A stretch of 64,000 nt of DNA from Tenggerimyces sp963762635 (GTDB lineage Bacteria; Actinomycetota; Actinomycetes; Propionibacteriales; Actinopolymorphaceae). The translations under genes were made by a program, and so were the position numbers. Below are positions 53,158-62,219 of this stretch, in pieces. The stretch covers positions 62,001 through 126,000 of the forward strand of contig CAVXLQ010000012.1 of assembly GCA_963762635.1 (NCBI GenBank), written 5' to 3'. The notes beneath the pieces were generated by a model, which did not search any database, had not been told where the DNA came from, and saw only the letters and a program-made list of their open reading frames with translations. Every line of letters starts with the position of its first letter. Within the stretch, counting starts at the first letter, position 1.

Positions 53158-55551
53158 ATGTCGCACTGGGAGGACCTGCACGACGGCTGGACGTTGACGG
53201 GCGCGGGGGAGGAGGTGGCGGCGACCGTACCGGGGTGCGTGCACACCGACCTGCTTGCCGCCGGCCGGATCCCCGACCCGTACCTCGACCGCAACGAGCA
53301 CGAGCTGCGGTGGATCGGCGAGACGGACTGGACGTACGCGACGACGTTCGACTGGCGGCCGGACGGTGAGGAGCAGGTCGACCTCGTCTGCGACGGGCTC
53401 GACACGCTCGCGACGATCGAGTTGAACGGTGTCGAGCTCGGGCGGACGTTCAACATGCACCGTTCGTACCGCTTCCCCGTCAAGGAGCACTTGCGCGAGG
53501 GCAAGAACGACTTGACGATCACGTTCGCCTCGGCGGCGAGGTACGCGGCTGCGCTGGAGGAACAGCTCGGCACGTTGCCCCGCGCCGGCTATCCCGAGCC
53601 GTTCAACTTCATCCGCAAGATGGCCTGCAACTTCGGCTGGGACTGGGGCCCGACGCTCGTCACCGCCGGCATCTGGAAGCCGATTCGCTTGCACAGCTGG
53701 AGCTCGGCGCGGCTCGCGGAGGTTCTTCCGCTCGTCACCGTGGCGAACGGGACCGGCAGGGTCGAGGTGTTGGCCGAGCTCGAGGCCGACACCGAACGCG
53801 CACCCGTACGCCTCACCGCGACGATCGGCGACCTGCAAGCCAGCATTGACATCGACGCGAGCGAGACGTCCGCCGACGTCGTGCTCGAGGCCGAGGACGC
53901 CGCCCTGTGGTGGCCGCACGGGTACGGCGAGCAACCGCTGTACGAGCTGACGGTCACGCTCGACTCCGACGACGGCGAGCCGCTCGATAGGTGGACCAAG
54001 CGGATCGGCTTCCGAACGGTCGAGCTGGACACGAGCGCGGACGAGCTCGGCTCCGCGTTCACGATCAAGGTCAACGGCCAACCGATCTTCGCCAAGGGCG
54101 CGAACTGGATCCCCGACGACTGTTTCCCCACCCGCGTTGACGAAACTCGCTACCGATCACGGCTCGAGCAAGCCAAGGAAGCCCACCTCGACCTGCTCCG
54201 CATCTGGGGCGGCGGCATCTACGAGCAGGACACGTTCTACGAGATCTGCGACGAGCTCGGCATCCTCGTGTGGCAGGACTTCCTGTTCGCCTGCGCCGCC
54301 TATCCGGAGGTGTCGCCGATCGTCGAGGAGATCGTTCCGGAGGCGCGGGAGAACGTCGTTCGCCTCATGCCGCATCCGAGTCTCGTGTTGTGGAACGGCA
54401 ACAACGAGAACATCTGGGGCTGGTTCGACTGGGGTTGGCAGGCCGAGCTCGGCGAACGGGGCTGGGGCAAGACCTACTACCTCGAGACGCTGCCGCAGGT
54501 GGTCGCCGAGACCGACCCGACGCGTCCGTACTGGCCGGGGAGCCCGTACTCGGGCACGTTCGACCTCCATCCGAACGTCGACGAACACGGCGCCAAGCAC
54601 ATCTGGGACGTCTGGAACCAGGTCGACTACACGCACTACCGCGACTACGTGCCGCGGTTCGTCGCCGAGTTCGGCTTCCAGGGCCCGCCGGCCTGGTCGA
54701 CGTTGACGCGTGCGGTGCACGACGACCCGCTCGCACCGGACTCGCCCGGCGTGCTCAGCCACCAGAAGGCGGCCGACGGCAACGGCAAGCTCGAACGCGG
54801 TCTCGCCGCGCACTTCACGATGCCGGAGAACGTCGAGGACTGGCACTGGCTCACCCAGCTCAACCAGGCCCGCGCGTTGACGCTCGGCATCGAGCACTTC
54901 CGTTCCCACCAAGGCCGTTGCATGGGAACGGTGGTGTGGCAGCTCAACGACTGCTGGCCGGTGACCTCGTGGGCGGCGGTCGATGGCGACGGGCGTCGGA
55001 AGCCGTTGTGGTACGCGCTCCGCAACGTCTACGCGCCACGGTTGCTCACGTTCCAACCGCGGGCCGAGGGCTTGACGCTGGTCGCGGTCAACGACACGGG
55101 GGAGCCGTGGGCCGAGGAGGTGACGATCGAGCGTCGCGGCCTCGACGGCTCGGTCCTCGCGACCTGGACCGAGTCCCTCGACCTCGCCCCGCGTGCCACC
55201 CAAGAGCTGCCGCTACCCGCCGAATCAGCCGCTGGTGCTGTCGATCGTGAGCTGCTGGTGGCCTCGACGGGTGCGGAGCGCGCGTTCTGGTTCTTCGCCG
55301 AGGACAAGGACCTGGCGTACCCGCCGGCGGAGTACGACGTGGAGGTCGACGGCCAGTCCGTCCGCGTGACAGCCCGAACCCTGCTCCGCGACCTCTCCCT
55401 CTTCCCAGACCGCCTCGCCCCCGACGCGACCGTCGACGACATGCTCGTCACGTTGCTGCCGGGGGAGTCGCACACGTTCGTCGTCCAAGGCGTTTCGGCC
55501 CTCGAGCCCGACAACCTCACCAAACCGGTCCTGCGCTGTGTCAACGACTAG
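53158..55551 (+). CDS. beta-mannosidase, GH2
   Basis: A 797-residue glycosidase releasing beta-linked mannose from oligosaccharide ends. GH2 order: an N-terminal jelly-roll (GWTLTGAGEEVAATVPGCVHTDLLAAG), an immunoglobulin-like domain (GFRTVELDTS), then the TIM barrel with the acid/base Glu in LWNGNNENIWGW and nucleophile Glu in FVAEFGFQGPP. The late VVWQLNDCWPVTSW is typical of mannosidases rather than galactosidases. No signal peptide. ATG 53158 with GGAGAGAG upstream; an ATG at 53131 is also in frame. Divergent from the GntR operon. Confidence 0.93.
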   Translation: MSHWEDLHDGWTLTGAGEEVAATVPGCVHTDLLAAGRIPDPYLDRNEHELRWIGETDWTYATTFDWRPDGEEQVDLVCDGLDTLATIELNGVELGRTFNMHRSYRFPVKEHLREGKNDLTITFASAARYAAALEEQLGTLPRAGYPEPFNFIRKMACNFGWDWGPTLVTAGIWKPIRLHSWSSARLAEVLPLVTVANGTGRVEVLAELEADTERAPVRLTATIGDLQASIDIDASETSADVVLEAEDAALWWPHGYGEQPLYELTVTLDSDDGEPLDRWTKRIGFRTVELDTSADELGSAFTIKVNGQPIFAKGANWIPDDCFPTRVDETRYRSRLEQAKEAHLDLLRIWGGGIYEQDTFYEICDELGILVWQDFLFACAAYPEVSPIVEEIVPEARENVVRLMPHPSLVLWNGNNENIWGWFDWGWQAELGERGWGKTYYLETLPQVVAETDPTRPYWPGSPYSGTFDLHPNVDEHGAKHIWDVWNQVDYTHYRDYVPRFVAEFGFQGPPAWSTLTRAVHDDPLAPDSPGVLSHQKAADGNGKLERGLAAHFTMPENVEDWHWLTQLNQARALTLGIEHFRSHQGRCMGTVVWQLNDCWPVTSWAAVDGDGRRKPLWYALRNVYAPRLLTFQPRAEGLTLVAVNDTGEPWAEEVTIERRGLDGSVLATWTESLDLAPRATQELPLPAESAAGAVDRELLVASTGAERAFWFFAEDKDLAYPPAEYDVEVDGQSVRVTARTLLRDLSLFPDRLAPDATVDDMLVTLLPGESHTFVVQGVSALEPDNLTKPVLRCVND

Positions 55552-55562
55552 GACCGCGTCAC

Positions 55563-56558
55563 CTACGGATTGATCTGGATCTTCCGGCCAATGCCTGCCT
55601 TGAACTGCTCCAGAGCCTTCGCGTAGTCGTCCAACGGGAAGCGGTCGGAGATCATCACGTCCGGATTGAGGACGCCGGCGGTGAAGAGGTCGCCGGCGCG
55701 TTCGAAGCTGTGCAGCACGGCCATGGAGCCGGTGATGGTGATCTCCTGGTTGTAGATCTTGTACGGCTCGATGGTCGCCCGCGCGTCGTAGTTGGCCACG
55801 CCGAACTGGAGGAACGTGCCACCGCGGCCGACGCGGGTGAGGCCGTCCTGGATGGCGGGCGCCGCGCCGGTGCAGTCGATGACGACGTCCCAGCCTCGCG
55901 GGTGCTCCGGCGCCAAGGCGTCCGCCGACGTCGCCGTCGCGTCGCAGCCGAGCAGCTCGGCTGTCTCCAGCCGCTTGGCGTTCAGGTCGACAACCTTCAC
56001 CGAGCCCGCGCCCGTCCGCTTCGCGAGCTCCATCATCATCAGCCCCATCGTGCCGGCGCCGTAGATGAGGTAGTGGTCGGCGAGGATCCGGGGCAGGACG
56101 TCGTACCCGCGCACCGCGCACGACAGCGGCTCGATCAGCGCGGCGTCGGCGGGGGAGATGGAGTCGGGGAGGACGTACAGGTTCTTCACCGGCGCGACCG
56201 CGTACTCGGCCGCCGCGCCCCCGGTCGTCACGCCGATGGCCGCCCAGTTCTCGCACAGGTTGCCCCGCGCGCGGCGGCAGTAGTAACACTCGCCGCAGTG
56301 CAGCGACGGGTCCGCCGCGACCTGCTGGCCGACGCGCACCTCCGTCACCGACGACCCGATCTCGACGATCTCGCCGGCGAACTCGTGCCCCGGGATCACC
56401 GGCAACGTGGGCGCGAACTCGCCCTCCAAGATGTGCAGGTCGGTCCCACAGATCCCGCAGCCCGCGACCTTGATCACGACGTCGCGCGGGCCCGGCGTGG
56501 GGTCCGGAACGGTCTCGACACTGACCTCACCGGGGGCGCTGATCACGGCGGCCTTCAC
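55563..56558 (-). CDS. zinc-dependent alcohol/polyol dehydrogenase
   Basis: A 331-residue medium-chain dehydrogenase. Catalytic-zinc residues lie in GCGICGTDLHILEG (Cys) and PGHEFAGEIVE (His-Glu); the structural zinc lobe is CGECYYCRRARGNLC (four Cys). NAD-binding: YGAGTMGLMMMELA, then VVDLNAKR. Closest by pattern to sorbitol/threonine dehydrogenase-like enzymes. GTG 56558 with GGAG 6 nt upstream. A perfect CGGTCTAGACCG palindrome lies 67 bp upstream. It is a separate transcript from the kinase operon, isolated by a terminator. Confidence 0.88.
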   Translation of the reverse strand: MKAAVISAPGEVSVETVPDPTPGPRDVVIKVAGCGICGTDLHILEGEFAPTLPVIPGHEFAGEIVEIGSSVTEVRVGQQVAADPSLHCGECYYCRRARGNLCENWAAIGVTTGGAAAEYAVAPVKNLYVLPDSISPADAALIEPLSCAVRGYDVLPRILADHYLIYGAGTMGLMMMELAKRTGAGSVKVVDLNAKRLETAELLGCDATATSADALAPEHPRGWDVVIDCTGAAPAIQDGLTRVGRGGTFLQFGVANYDARATIEPYKIYNQEITITGSMAVLHSFERAGDLFTAGVLNPDVMISDRFPLDDYAKALEQFKAGIGRKIQINP

Positions 56559-56625
56559 GGGCGTCTCCTCATCTCGTCATGCGTACTGGCGGGTAGCCAT
56601 TGACGCCTAGACTGTCATCAAGTTA

Positions 56626-56637
56626 CGGTCTAGACCG
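56626..56637. promoter_or_regulatory. dre-like GntR/HutC operator
   Basis: CGGTCTAGACCG is a perfect 12-bp palindrome whose core GGTCTAGACC equals the core of the DasR/NagR responsive element (TGGTCTAGACCA). It sits in the promoter region of the dehydrogenase gene, pointing to control by a HutC-type GntR protein encoded elsewhere. Confidence 0.6.
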
Positions 56638-56663
56638 AATAGGGGGAAGCGGGTTCAGGGGGA

Positions 56664-56708
56664 CGAAGCCGCCGGCTGGCCTGGGACACCTGGTCGCCGG
56701 CGGCTTCG
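56664..56708 (-). terminator. terminator of the sugar/polyol operon
   Basis: CGAAGCCGCCGGC (56664-56676) pairs perfectly with 56696-56708 across a 19-nt loop, 18 bp after the PfkB stop. No T-run, as usual here. Confidence 0.75.
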
Positions 56709-56725
56709 CCGTGTGTACGGGCAGC

Positions 56726-57664
56726 TCAGGGCACCTCCGCTCGCCGCGGCGGATCGGCGCCGGGCCGGCTGACGGTCACGGCGGCCACGCGGGTCGCCCA
56801 GTCGAGAGCCGACCCGACGTCCTCCCGGGTCAGCTTCGCCAGACCCGGCCGACTGAGCAGGTCCGCACGGGCCAGCGCGTCGAGCAGGCCCGCCATGAAC
56901 GAGTCACCCGCGCCGACCGTGTCGGCGACCGTGACGGGCACCGACGGCCGACGTACGGGCTCGTCCTCTCCGGAGAGCAGCGCGAACGAGCCCTCGCCGG
57001 CGCAGGTCACGACGACCAGCGAAGGCCCGCCCGGAACAGCGATCCAGGAACGCGCGACCGCCAACGGATCCTCCGAGCCGTACACGACAGCCAGATCGTC
57101 CGAGCTCACCTTCACGAGGTCGGCGATCCCCAGCCAGCGTTCGAGCTGGACCCGGTACGCGTCGATCGGCCCGATGACGTCGGGCCGCACGTTGGGGTCG
57201 ATCGTCACGACGCGTTCGGAACGCTGCGAAGCGAGGAACCGTTCGATCACCTCGCCACCCGGCGCCATCGCGAGCGTCATCGAGCCGCCATGGACGGCCG
57301 CGATCTCCGGGCCGAGGTCGCGCGGCAGCTCGTCGGGTGACCACTGCCAGTCCGCCGTGCCCGTGGAGTAGAACACGTACTCCGCGGCCTGGTTCTCGTC
57401 GAGCGTCACGATCGCGAGCGTCGTCTGTTCACGTGCCTCGACCGAGCGGCTGAGGTCCACGTCGTTCGCGGTCAGGTGCGTACGGATCAGCCGGCCGAAC
57501 CGGTCTTCGCTGATCCGCCCGGCGAACTGCACGTCGACGCCGAGCCGGGCGAGCGCGATCGACAGGTTCGCCGGGCTCCCGCCGGGAAGCGCCGTGAACC
57601 GCTGCGGATCGGAGGGGTCCACGACGACATCGACCAGGGCTTCGCCGAACACAAGGACTGTCAT
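56726..57664 (-). CDS. PfkB family carbohydrate kinase (fructokinase-like)
   Basis: A 312-residue ribokinase-fold kinase. The first PfkB signature region is GGSPANLSIALARLGVDVQFAGR (residues 28-50); the second, with the catalytic Asp and anion hole, is VADTVGAGDSFMAGLLDAL (about 244-262). The closest pattern is fructokinase. In context, downstream of a polyol dehydrogenase and sugar permeases, phosphorylation of the ketose produced by polyol oxidation is likely. ATG 57664 overlaps the dehydrogenase stop by 4 nt. Last gene of its operon. Confidence 0.92.
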   Translation of the reverse strand: MTVLVFGEALVDVVVDPSDPQRFTALPGGSPANLSIALARLGVDVQFAGRISEDRFGRLIRTHLTANDVDLSRSVEAREQTTLAIVTLDENQAAEYVFYSTGTADWQWSPDELPRDLGPEIAAVHGGSMTLAMAPGGEVIERFLASQRSERVVTIDPNVRPDVIGPIDAYRVQLERWLGIADLVKVSSDDLAVVYGSEDPLAVARSWIAVPGGPSLVVVTCAGEGSFALLSGEDEPVRRPSVPVTVADTVGAGDSFMAGLLDALARADLLSRPGLAKLTREDVGSALDWATRVAAVTVSRPGADPPRRAEVP

Positions 57665-58695
57665 GAGGCGGGCAGCACCACGGGCTTGATCGCCGTCTCG
57701 TCGAGCTTCGCCACCGTAAGCGCCTCCTCCACCTGCCCCAGCCCGAACCGGTGCGTCACGAGACGGTCGAGGTCGACCTCGCCGGAGGCGGCCAGCGCGA
57801 TCGCGGTCGGCCAGGTGTTGGCGTACCGGAACGTGCCGGTCACCTCGAGCTCACGGGTCTGAACATGGCCCAACGGCAGGGGAATCTCGTCACCTCCCAT
57901 TCCGACGAGCACCACCCGCCCGGCTCGGCCGACCTTGCGGATCGCCTCGCCGATCGCCGGCGCGAAGCCCGAGCATTCGATCAGTACATCAGGCTCGAAG
58001 TCCACGCCGGCGAGGGGTTCCGCGGTCACGTCCACGGTGGCCGTGGCGCCGAGCTCGGAGGCGACCGCAAGGCGGTGTTGACGTACGTCGGTCACCACGA
58101 CCTCGGTCGCGCCGAACGCCTTCGCGGCCTGCAGCGCGACGAGCCCGATCGGCCCGGCGCCGGTGATCAACACCCGCGAGCCCGGCGCGATCCGCGCCTT
58201 GCGGCTGCTCCACACGCCCACCGACAGCGGCTCGATCAGCGCCGCGGCCTCGTCGGACAGCGAGTCCGGTACGGCGTACGCGAACTCCTCGTGCAGCGTC
58301 ACGTACTCGCAGAACGCCCCGTCGACCGGCGGCGTGGCGAAGAACACCATGCCCGGGCAGAGGTTGTAGCGGCCGAGCCGGCATTGCAGGCAACGTAGAC
58401 AGGGGACGCCGGGTTCGAGCGAGACCCGCTGCCCGAGCTCGTGCTTCGTCGCCGAGCTGCCGCGTCCGACGACCACGCCGCTCGGCTCGTGCCCGAGCAC
58501 GATCGGCTTCTCCACCACGAAGTCGCCGATCCGGCCGTGCTCGTAGTAGTGGACGTCGGAGCCGCAGGTGCCGACGGCGGTGACCTTGATGAGCACCTCG
58601 TGCGGACCGGGCTGGGGAACGGGACGTTCCTCCAGCACCAGATCCTTGACGCCGCGCAGAACTGAAGTGCGCATATTGGTTGACACGTCACTCAC
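57661..58695 (-). CDS. zinc-binding polyol (sorbitol/xylitol-type) dehydrogenase
   Basis: A 344-residue medium-chain dehydrogenase: catalytic zinc in GTCGSDVHYYEHGRIGDF and LGHEPSGVV, structural zinc CLRCLQCRLGRYNLC, nucleotide-binding ITGAGPIGLVALQAAKA. The DVHYYEHGRIGDF stretch is characteristic of sorbitol/xylitol dehydrogenases, which oxidise polyols to ketoses. GTG 58695 overlaps the permease stop by 8 nt; ATG 58674 (MRTSVLRGVKDL) is a plausible alternative. It supplies substrate for the PfkB kinase encoded next. Confidence 0.9.
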   Translation of the reverse strand: MSDVSTNMRTSVLRGVKDLVLEERPVPQPGPHEVLIKVTAVGTCGSDVHYYEHGRIGDFVVEKPIVLGHEPSGVVVGRGSSATKHELGQRVSLEPGVPCLRCLQCRLGRYNLCPGMVFFATPPVDGAFCEYVTLHEEFAYAVPDSLSDEAAALIEPLSVGVWSSRKARIAPGSRVLITGAGPIGLVALQAAKAFGATEVVVTDVRQHRLAVASELGATATVDVTAEPLAGVDFEPDVLIECSGFAPAIGEAIRKVGRAGRVVLVGMGGDEIPLPLGHVQTRELEVTGTFRYANTWPTAIALAASGEVDLDRLVTHRFGLGQVEEALTVAKLDETAIKPVVLPAS

Positions 58696-59551
58696 CTGTC
58701 ACGGCTCCGAGCGTGAGGCCGGTGACCAGCCACCGGCGTACGGCAAGCCCCGCGAGCATCATCGGGACCACCACGAACGTACCGATCGCGCACAACTGGC
58801 CCCAGTCGATGCCGGTCTGGGTCACCAGCTGGCTGGCCGCGATCGGCAGGGTCTGCGAGTTCGGGCCACTGAACACCAGCGCGAACGCGTAGTCGTTCCA
58901 TGCGAAGACCAGGCACAGCACGAATGTCGTGACCAGACCGGACTTCGTCAAGGGCAGGATGACCTGCCAGAACGCCTGCCAGCGCGAGCAGCCCGCGACA
59001 AGTGCCGATTCCTCCATGCTGGGAGGGAGATCGGCGAAGAAGGCGCTCATCAACCAGATCGCGAACGGCAGGTCGAACGTGAGGTACGCGAGCACCAGGC
59101 CGGGGATCGAGTCGATCAGGCCGAGCTGCCGGAAGATCAGGAACAGCGGCAGGACGACCGCGGCAATCGGGGCCATTCGGGTCGAGATGATCCAGAACGA
59201 CAGATGCTTCTTGCCGCGCATCTGCGTCCGCGCGAGCCCGTACCCGGCGAGCGCGCCGATCGCGACGGCGAGGAACGCGGAGATGCCGGCGGCGACGATG
59301 CTGTGCCACAGGTACGGCGTGAGGTTGTTCGCACCGCTGAACAGGCCGGTGTAGTTGTCGAGCGTGGGCGTGAAGAACACCTTCGGGTCGGCCGAAGTGA
59401 CGTCCTGGTCGGACTTGAACGAGGACGTCAACATCCACAGCAGCGGGACGAGCGTCCAGACCAAGCCGACGGCGAGCACGATCCAGACGATCACGCGGGC
59501 CCTGCGGGTGCCGCGCTCGAGCGGGCTGGCGGGTACGGAGACGGCGCTCAT
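58688..59551 (-). CDS. carbohydrate ABC transporter permease (MalG-type)
   Basis: A 287-residue inner-membrane permease with six helices and the EAA loop (EESALVAGCSRWQAFWQVILPLTKSG, about residues 185-210) that contacts the ATPase. N-terminal WTLVPLLWMLTSSFK is typical of MalG-like CUT1 permeases. ATG 59551 overlaps the upstream permease stop (ATGA). Works with the permease and binding protein encoded upstream; no ATPase gene is in the operon. Confidence 0.93.
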   Translation of the reverse strand: MSAVSVPASPLERGTRRARVIVWIVLAVGLVWTLVPLLWMLTSSFKSDQDVTSADPKVFFTPTLDNYTGLFSGANNLTPYLWHSIVAAGISAFLAVAIGALAGYGLARTQMRGKKHLSFWIISTRMAPIAAVVLPLFLIFRQLGLIDSIPGLVLAYLTFDLPFAIWLMSAFFADLPPSMEESALVAGCSRWQAFWQVILPLTKSGLVTTFVLCLVFAWNDYAFALVFSGPNSQTLPIAASQLVTQTGIDWGQLCAIGTFVVVPMMLAGLAVRRWLVTGLTLGAVTGE

Positions 59552-60474
59552 CTCGTCAGTCCCTTCTGGTCGAGTAGCCGCACGAAGACACGGGCGATGA
59601 CGATGCTCGCGGCGAGCATCACGAGCCCGATGGCAGCGGCGTAGCCGAGATCGAAGAAGCGGAACGCGGTCTCGTACAGCCGGACCGGAACGACCTTCGT
59701 CGCGTCGGCGGGACCGCCGTTCGTGGTGACCCAGATGATGTCGAAGTAGCGGATCGCGTCCATCGAGCGGATCAGCAGTGCCACCAGGAGGACGTTCGCG
59801 ATCGAGGGCAGCACGATGTGCTGGAGGCTGCGCACGGTGCCGGCGCCGTCGAGGCTCGCGGCTTCCCTGATGCTGAGCGGGACCGACGAGAGGCCGGCGA
59901 GCGTGATCAGCGTGATGAGCGGCGTCCACTCCCAGACGTCCATGAAGACGACGGCGGCGAACGCGGAGTACTTGCCGCCGAGGATGTCGCCTTCGTAGCC
60001 GAGGGTTCTGGCGACGATCGTGTAGAGGCCGAACGTGGAGTCGGTGAGGAACCTGCCGAGCAGTCCGACGATGACCGGCGCGACGAACATCGGGAGCAAC
60101 AGCAGGGAGAGCACGGCGTTGCGGCCCTTGAGGAGGCGCCAGAGGCAGATCGCGAGGCCGACGCCGAACACCATCTCGAGGCCGAGGGTGAGGAGGAAGA
60201 AGACCGCGGTGCGGAGCCAGTTCGCGGCGAGGTCCGGATCGGTGAAGAACCTGGCCCAGTTGTCCAGACCGACGAAGTCGACCGCGACGCCACCGAGCAG
60301 GCGGATCTTCGAGACGGTCATGACGAGGATCGCGATGAACGGGAGAATGCTCAACGCGGCAAGGAGAATCACGCCAGGCGCGAGCATCTTGCCCTCGAAC
60401 GCGAGCAGCGGCTTCTTCGGCTTCGCCGGCGGCGCTGGCGCGGCATGTTGCGGCGCTCTCGTGACAGTGGCCAT
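59548..60474 (-). CDS. carbohydrate ABC transporter permease (MalF-type)
   Basis: A 308-residue permease with six helices after a Pro/Lys-rich N-terminus. The EAA loop is REAASLDGAGTVRSLQHIVLPSIANVL (about residues 200-226), and FVGLDNWARFF is the usual MalF-like segment after helix 1. ATG 60474 with GGAGGTGG upstream. It lies 148 nt after the binding-protein gene, a gap in which I see no gene. Confidence 0.93.
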   Translation of the reverse strand: MATVTRAPQHAAPAPPAKPKKPLLAFEGKMLAPGVILLAALSILPFIAILVMTVSKIRLLGGVAVDFVGLDNWARFFTDPDLAANWLRTAVFFLLTLGLEMVFGVGLAICLWRLLKGRNAVLSLLLLPMFVAPVIVGLLGRFLTDSTFGLYTIVARTLGYEGDILGGKYSAFAAVVFMDVWEWTPLITLITLAGLSSVPLSIREAASLDGAGTVRSLQHIVLPSIANVLLVALLIRSMDAIRYFDIIWVTTNGGPADATKVVPVRLYETAFRFFDLGYAAAIGLVMLAASIVIARVFVRLLDQKGLTR

Positions 60475-60622
60475 CACCACCCACCTCCGTCCACAGCTCG
60501 AAGCGACTTCACCCATCCGAACGGGGTGCCTGCGGCCGGGCAATCGGTTGCTGACCCCGGTCGGGTGGGCGAAGTGCGGGCAGGGTGTGGACAGCGAGTG
60601 GGGGTGGGGAGGGGAGTGTGCA

Positions 60623-62077
60623 TCAGCCGGCCCATCCTCTCGCGATGATGCGGTCGAAGCGCTTGGCCGTTTCTCTCATCGCCTCCGCCGGAGTGGCGTC
60701 GCCGACGAGCATGCGCGACAGCTGGGTGTAGATCGCGGTGTCGCACTCGTTCCACATCGGGATCTTCGGGCGCAGGCCGATGTTCTCGTCCTTCCACGCC
60801 TCGCTCACCGCGGGCGCGGTGAGGATGTTCGGCATCGCGGACGGGCGGTGTTCGGCCTTGCGCACCTCGGGGAGCTCGTAAACACTCGTCCTGGTTGGCG
60901 TTCCGCCACCGGCCTTGCTCTTGAGGTTCGCGAGCTGGATCTCCGGCGACGTCGACCAGGCGAGGAACATCCAGGCGGCGCGGCGTTCGTTCGGCAACGT
61001 GTTCGCGCTGATGCCGATGCCTGTTCCTCCGTAGTGGTTGGCGGAACGCGCCGGGCCCTTCGGCAGTCGCGCGTAGCCGACCTTGCCCGGAAGCGCGGTC
61101 TCGTTCGAAGCCGCGAACTCGTGCCAGTTCGGGCACATCGCGATCCGGCCGGCGCGGAACGCGGCGCCGACGCCGTCCCAGTCCCAGGTACGGGACGCGG
61201 GGTCAGCGGACTCGAGCAGGGAGGCGTACGTCTCCGCGGCGGCGATGCCGGCGTCGTTCGCCAGCTGGCACGGGCCGGGATCGACCTTGCCGATCCGGCC
61301 GACCGTCGCGCCGTCCTCGAAGTAGTCGCCGCCGTATGCCCAGAGCAGGTTGGAGAAATCGCACATCAGCGAGTCGTGCTGTTTCGCCTGATGCCCCGTC
61401 CCGTACTGCACCTCGGACGCGTTGTCGTTGAACCACTTCGCGATCGCCGCGTACTGCTCCCAGGTGCTGTTGTCGCTAGGCATCGGGTCGAAGCCGAGGT
61501 CGTTGCCGAGCTGGTCGCCGTACTTCTCGAACAGGTCGGCGCGGTACTGCCAGATCATCGTCGGGCAGTCGTACGGGAGTGCGAACACCGCTTCGGGCTC
61601 GGAGAAACGCCCGGCGGCGTCGAGCTGGGTGCCGATGAAGTCGTCGAACCCGCCCTCGAGCTGGGGGAGTGAGTCGTCGTCGGCGAACTCGCGGAGGTCG
61701 ACGAGCCCCTTCGCGTACGGCGCGAGCACCTGGTACGGGTCGGCGTACACGAGCTGGTACTGCGCCTGCCCGGACGCCAGGTCGAGCGCGACCTTCTGGA
61801 CCAGCGCGGTGAGCTCGAGCGTGACGATGTTGACGCGGATGCCGGTGAGCTCGGTGAACGGGCGGAGGTTGGCCGCGATCGCGGCGGTGGGCGCGGTGTT
61901 CTCGGAGATGAAGTTGAGCGTCGTTCCGTCGAACTGCCGCCAGGGGTCGTCGCTGTTGGTCCGCTTGGCGTCGGCGTGGGAGCCGCAGCCCGCGAGGCCG
62001 GCCAGCGCGAGCCCTGCTCCGGCCCCGAGCAGTTGCCGTCTCGTGCTACGCCGAGGCCTTCTACTGAGCGATCTCAT
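60623..62077 (-). CDS. sugar ABC transporter substrate-binding lipoprotein
   Basis: A 484-residue solute-binding protein (SBP_bac_1 type). The N-terminus has basic residues RRPRRSTRRQLLGAG, a hydrophobic segment and a lipobox LAGC, so it is a membrane-anchored lipoprotein, possibly Tat-exported. Conserved features include GQAQYQLVYADPYQVLAPYA, ALPYDCPTMIWQYRADLFEKYG and AAAFRAGRIAMCPNW-like stretches. The size and operon suggest a polyol or oligosaccharide ligand. ATG 62077 with GGAGGG 6 nt upstream. First gene of the operon and divergent from the DeoR regulator. Confidence 0.92.
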   Translation of the reverse strand: MRSLSRRPRRSTRRQLLGAGAGLALAGLAGCGSHADAKRTNSDDPWRQFDGTTLNFISENTAPTAAIAANLRPFTELTGIRVNIVTLELTALVQKVALDLASGQAQYQLVYADPYQVLAPYAKGLVDLREFADDDSLPQLEGGFDDFIGTQLDAAGRFSEPEAVFALPYDCPTMIWQYRADLFEKYGDQLGNDLGFDPMPSDNSTWEQYAAIAKWFNDNASEVQYGTGHQAKQHDSLMCDFSNLLWAYGGDYFEDGATVGRIGKVDPGPCQLANDAGIAAAETYASLLESADPASRTWDWDGVGAAFRAGRIAMCPNWHEFAASNETALPGKVGYARLPKGPARSANHYGGTGIGISANTLPNERRAAWMFLAWSTSPEIQLANLKSKAGGGTPTRTSVYELPEVRKAEHRPSAMPNILTAPAVSEAWKDENIGLRPKIPMWNECDTAIYTQLSRMLVGDATPAEAMRETAKRFDRIIARGWAG

Positions 62078-62130
62078 GTCTGACCCTCCTGCGAGGGAAG
62101 TGGGATTGGGTCCAGGTTGACCGTTCCGCC

Positions 62131-62155
62131 TGCCCGAAGTCAAGAGATTCGGGCA
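62131..62155. promoter_or_regulatory. candidate DeoR operator
   Basis: TGCCCGAA (62131-62138) and TTCGGGCA (62148-62155) form a perfect 8-bp inverted repeat with a 9-bp spacer in the divergent region; a direct AGATTCG repeat overlaps its right arm. It is well placed to control both the sugar operon and the DeoR gene. Confidence 0.55.
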
Positions 62156-62219
62156 GATTCGAAGATGATCGGACACCAAAGTGCTTGCGACTCGGACATC
62201 GGGGTGTCATCGTGGTGCC

